DNA of 64,000 nt from Pelomonas sp937871895 (GTDB lineage: Bacteria; Pseudomonadota; Gammaproteobacteria; Burkholderiales; Burkholderiaceae_C): the NCBI RefSeq assembly GCF_046348265.1, contig NZ_JAXMEO010000016.1; one strand, given 5' to 3'. Shown here piece after piece: positions 62,988-64,000 of the stretch (position 1 is the stretch's first letter; each line of letters starts with the position of its first letter). The notes under the pieces were generated by a model. The model was not told the origin of the DNA. It was given only the letters and a program-made list of their open reading frames with translations, and did not search any database. A program made the position numbers and the translations under genes.

Positions 62988-64000
62988 ATGAAATTCCTCC
63001 ACCTCATCTGGGCGGCGCTGTTCCGGCGCAAGACCCGCACCATGCTCACGCTAGTGTCCATCGTCACGGCCTTCTTGCTGTTTGGTCTGCTGGACGCCGT
63101 GCGCACGTCGTTCACCCAAGCTGGCCAAAGCGCCAACGGCGCGCAGCGCCTGCAGACCAGCGCCAAGCTGTCTTTCATCCAACTGCTGCCCAAGGCCCTG
63201 CAGGGCCAGATCGAGGCGCTGCCGGGTGTGGACAAGGTGGCGCACTCCAACTGGTTTGGCGGCGCCTACCAGGACGCGCGCAACCAGGTCTTCACCTTCG
63301 CGGTGTCTGAGAACTACCTCGACCTCTTCCCCGAGATCGACATCAAGCCGTCCGAGCGCAAGGCCTTTGACGAGACGCGCACCGGCGTCGTGGTCGGCGA
63401 GCAGCTGATGAAGCGCTATGGCTGGAAGGTGGGCGACCGCCTGCCGCTGCAGTCGCAGATCTTCCCGGACAAGACCGGCAGCCTGAACTGGGCCTTCGAC
63501 ATCGTCGGCGTGATGCGCGCCAAGGACAAGAAGACCGGCGGCTTCTTTGACCAGCAGGTGCTGCTGCACTGGAAGTACTTTGACGAAACCACGCCCTACA
63601 ACCAGGGTCAGGTGGGCTGGTACGTTTCGAAGTTGAAGGACGTGAACCAGGCGGACGCCGTGGCCAAGAGCATTGACGCGCTGTCCGCCAACTCCGACCA
63701 CGAGACCCGCACCCAGAGCGAGCAGGCCGCCGCGGCCAATTGGATGAAGCAACTGGCCGACATCGGCCTCATCGTCGGCTCCATCATGGGCGCGGTGTTC
63801 TTCACGCTGATGCTGCTGGCCGGCAACACCATGATGCAGGCGGTGCGTGAGCGCACGGCCGAGCTGGCGGTGCTCAAGACCATCGGCTTCACCGACATGG
63901 GCGTGCTGGCCACGGTCTTGGCCGAGTCCATCCTGCTGCTGGTCCTGGGCGGCGTGATCGGCCTGGGGCTCGCCACCTTCATCATCCCGATCGTGGCGGC
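62988..64000 (+). CDS. FtsX/MacB-like ABC permease (cut by right window edge)
   Basis: The first ~337 residues are visible: N-terminal helix (TRTMLTLVSIVTAFLLFGLL), a MacB-like periplasmic domain of about 230 residues (GVVVGEQLMKRYGWKVGDRL is typical), then helices from IGLIVGSIMGAVFFTLMLLAG with the coupling segment MQAVRERTAELAVLKTIGFTD, and a third helix at the window edge. At least one more helix is missing. ATG 62988 follows GGGAG. Substrate of the exporter is unknown. Confidence 0.92.
   Translation, partial: MKFLHLIWAALFRRKTRTMLTLVSIVTAFLLFGLLDAVRTSFTQAGQSANGAQRLQTSAKLSFIQLLPKALQGQIEALPGVDKVAHSNWFGGAYQDARNQVFTFAVSENYLDLFPEIDIKPSERKAFDETRTGVVVGEQLMKRYGWKVGDRLPLQSQIFPDKTGSLNWAFDIVGVMRAKDKKTGGFFDQQVLLHWKYFDETTPYNQGQVGWYVSKLKDVNQADAVAKSIDALSANSDHETRTQSEQAAAANWMKQLADIGLIVGSIMGAVFFTLMLLAGNTMMQAVRERTAELAVLKTIGFTDMGVLATVLAESILLLVLGGVIGLGLATFIIPIVA

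Overview
The window is uniformly GC-rich DNA packed with genes. It most resembles a betaproteobacterium of the order Burkholderiales (Roseateles/Mitsuaria/Rubrivivax-like). This placement rests on the PEP-CTERM/XrtA-type proteins, a class II ribonucleotide reductase, a TonB-dependent carbohydrate receptor of the Xanthomonas/Caulobacter type, and the overall codon style; it is an inference. No rRNA, tRNA, CRISPR array or complete insertion sequence was recognised.

Layout. 1-4.8 kb: two paralogous membrane-anchored AraC regulators (the second with an in-frame stop) flank a diguanylate cyclase, followed by dtd. 4.8-13.3 kb: a cation efflux protein, an Hsp70-like ATPase, a response regulator/histidine kinase pair and a divergent HlyD/ABC/permease exporter. 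Every gene in this block is broken by several one- or two-base indels, which looks more like poor sequence quality than decay. 13.3-27.8 kb: after a glutathione transferase comes a glucuronoxylan-utilisation locus: glucarate dehydratase-like enzyme and aldose epimerase; divergently GH43 xylosidase and CE4 deacetylase; LacI regulator and SGNH acetylesterase; divergently TonB receptor, SMP-30 lactonase and GH8 exo-oligoxylanase. Three related LacI-type operators lie in its two divergent promoter regions.

27.8-33 kb: thymidine kinase flanked by two paralogous small four-cysteine proteins, a crotonase operon and a PafA-like phosphatase lipoprotein. 32.4-35.9 kb: a minus-strand cluster of nucleotidyltransferase, HprK-related kinase and PqqD-like peptide chaperone, preceded by a Cys-rich protein with a Tat-like leader and a 73-residue ORF. 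This is the best candidate here for a poorly understood peptide or protein modification system. 36.4-43.6 kb: D-amino-acid dehydrogenase, the PrsT-like TPR lipoprotein of the PEP-CTERM system, and class II ribonucleotide reductase with a near-perfect LexA box in front. 43.7-46.5 kb: chemoreceptor with a (frameshifted) Cache protein, and an SRPBCC protein.

46.6-50.2 kb: a second xylan locus with GH10 xylanase, CE15 glucuronoyl esterase and a serine hydrolase. 50.3-57.7 kb: a membrane protein, three PEP-CTERM proteins, an NnrS-like protein, a TPR protein and a PspC-domain protein. 57.7-60.7 kb: hydroxyproline epimerase, HigBA, an antitoxin remnant and a pirin. 60.8-64 kb: an intact MacAB-like adaptor/ATPase/permease set, interrupted between ATPase and permease by a short inverted-repeat element and running off the right edge.

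The two xylan loci fit together: GH10 cuts the backbone, CE15 and acetylesterases remove cross-links and acetyl groups, the TonB receptor imports oligomers, and GH8 and GH43 reduce them to xylose, with the LacI protein as the likely switch.
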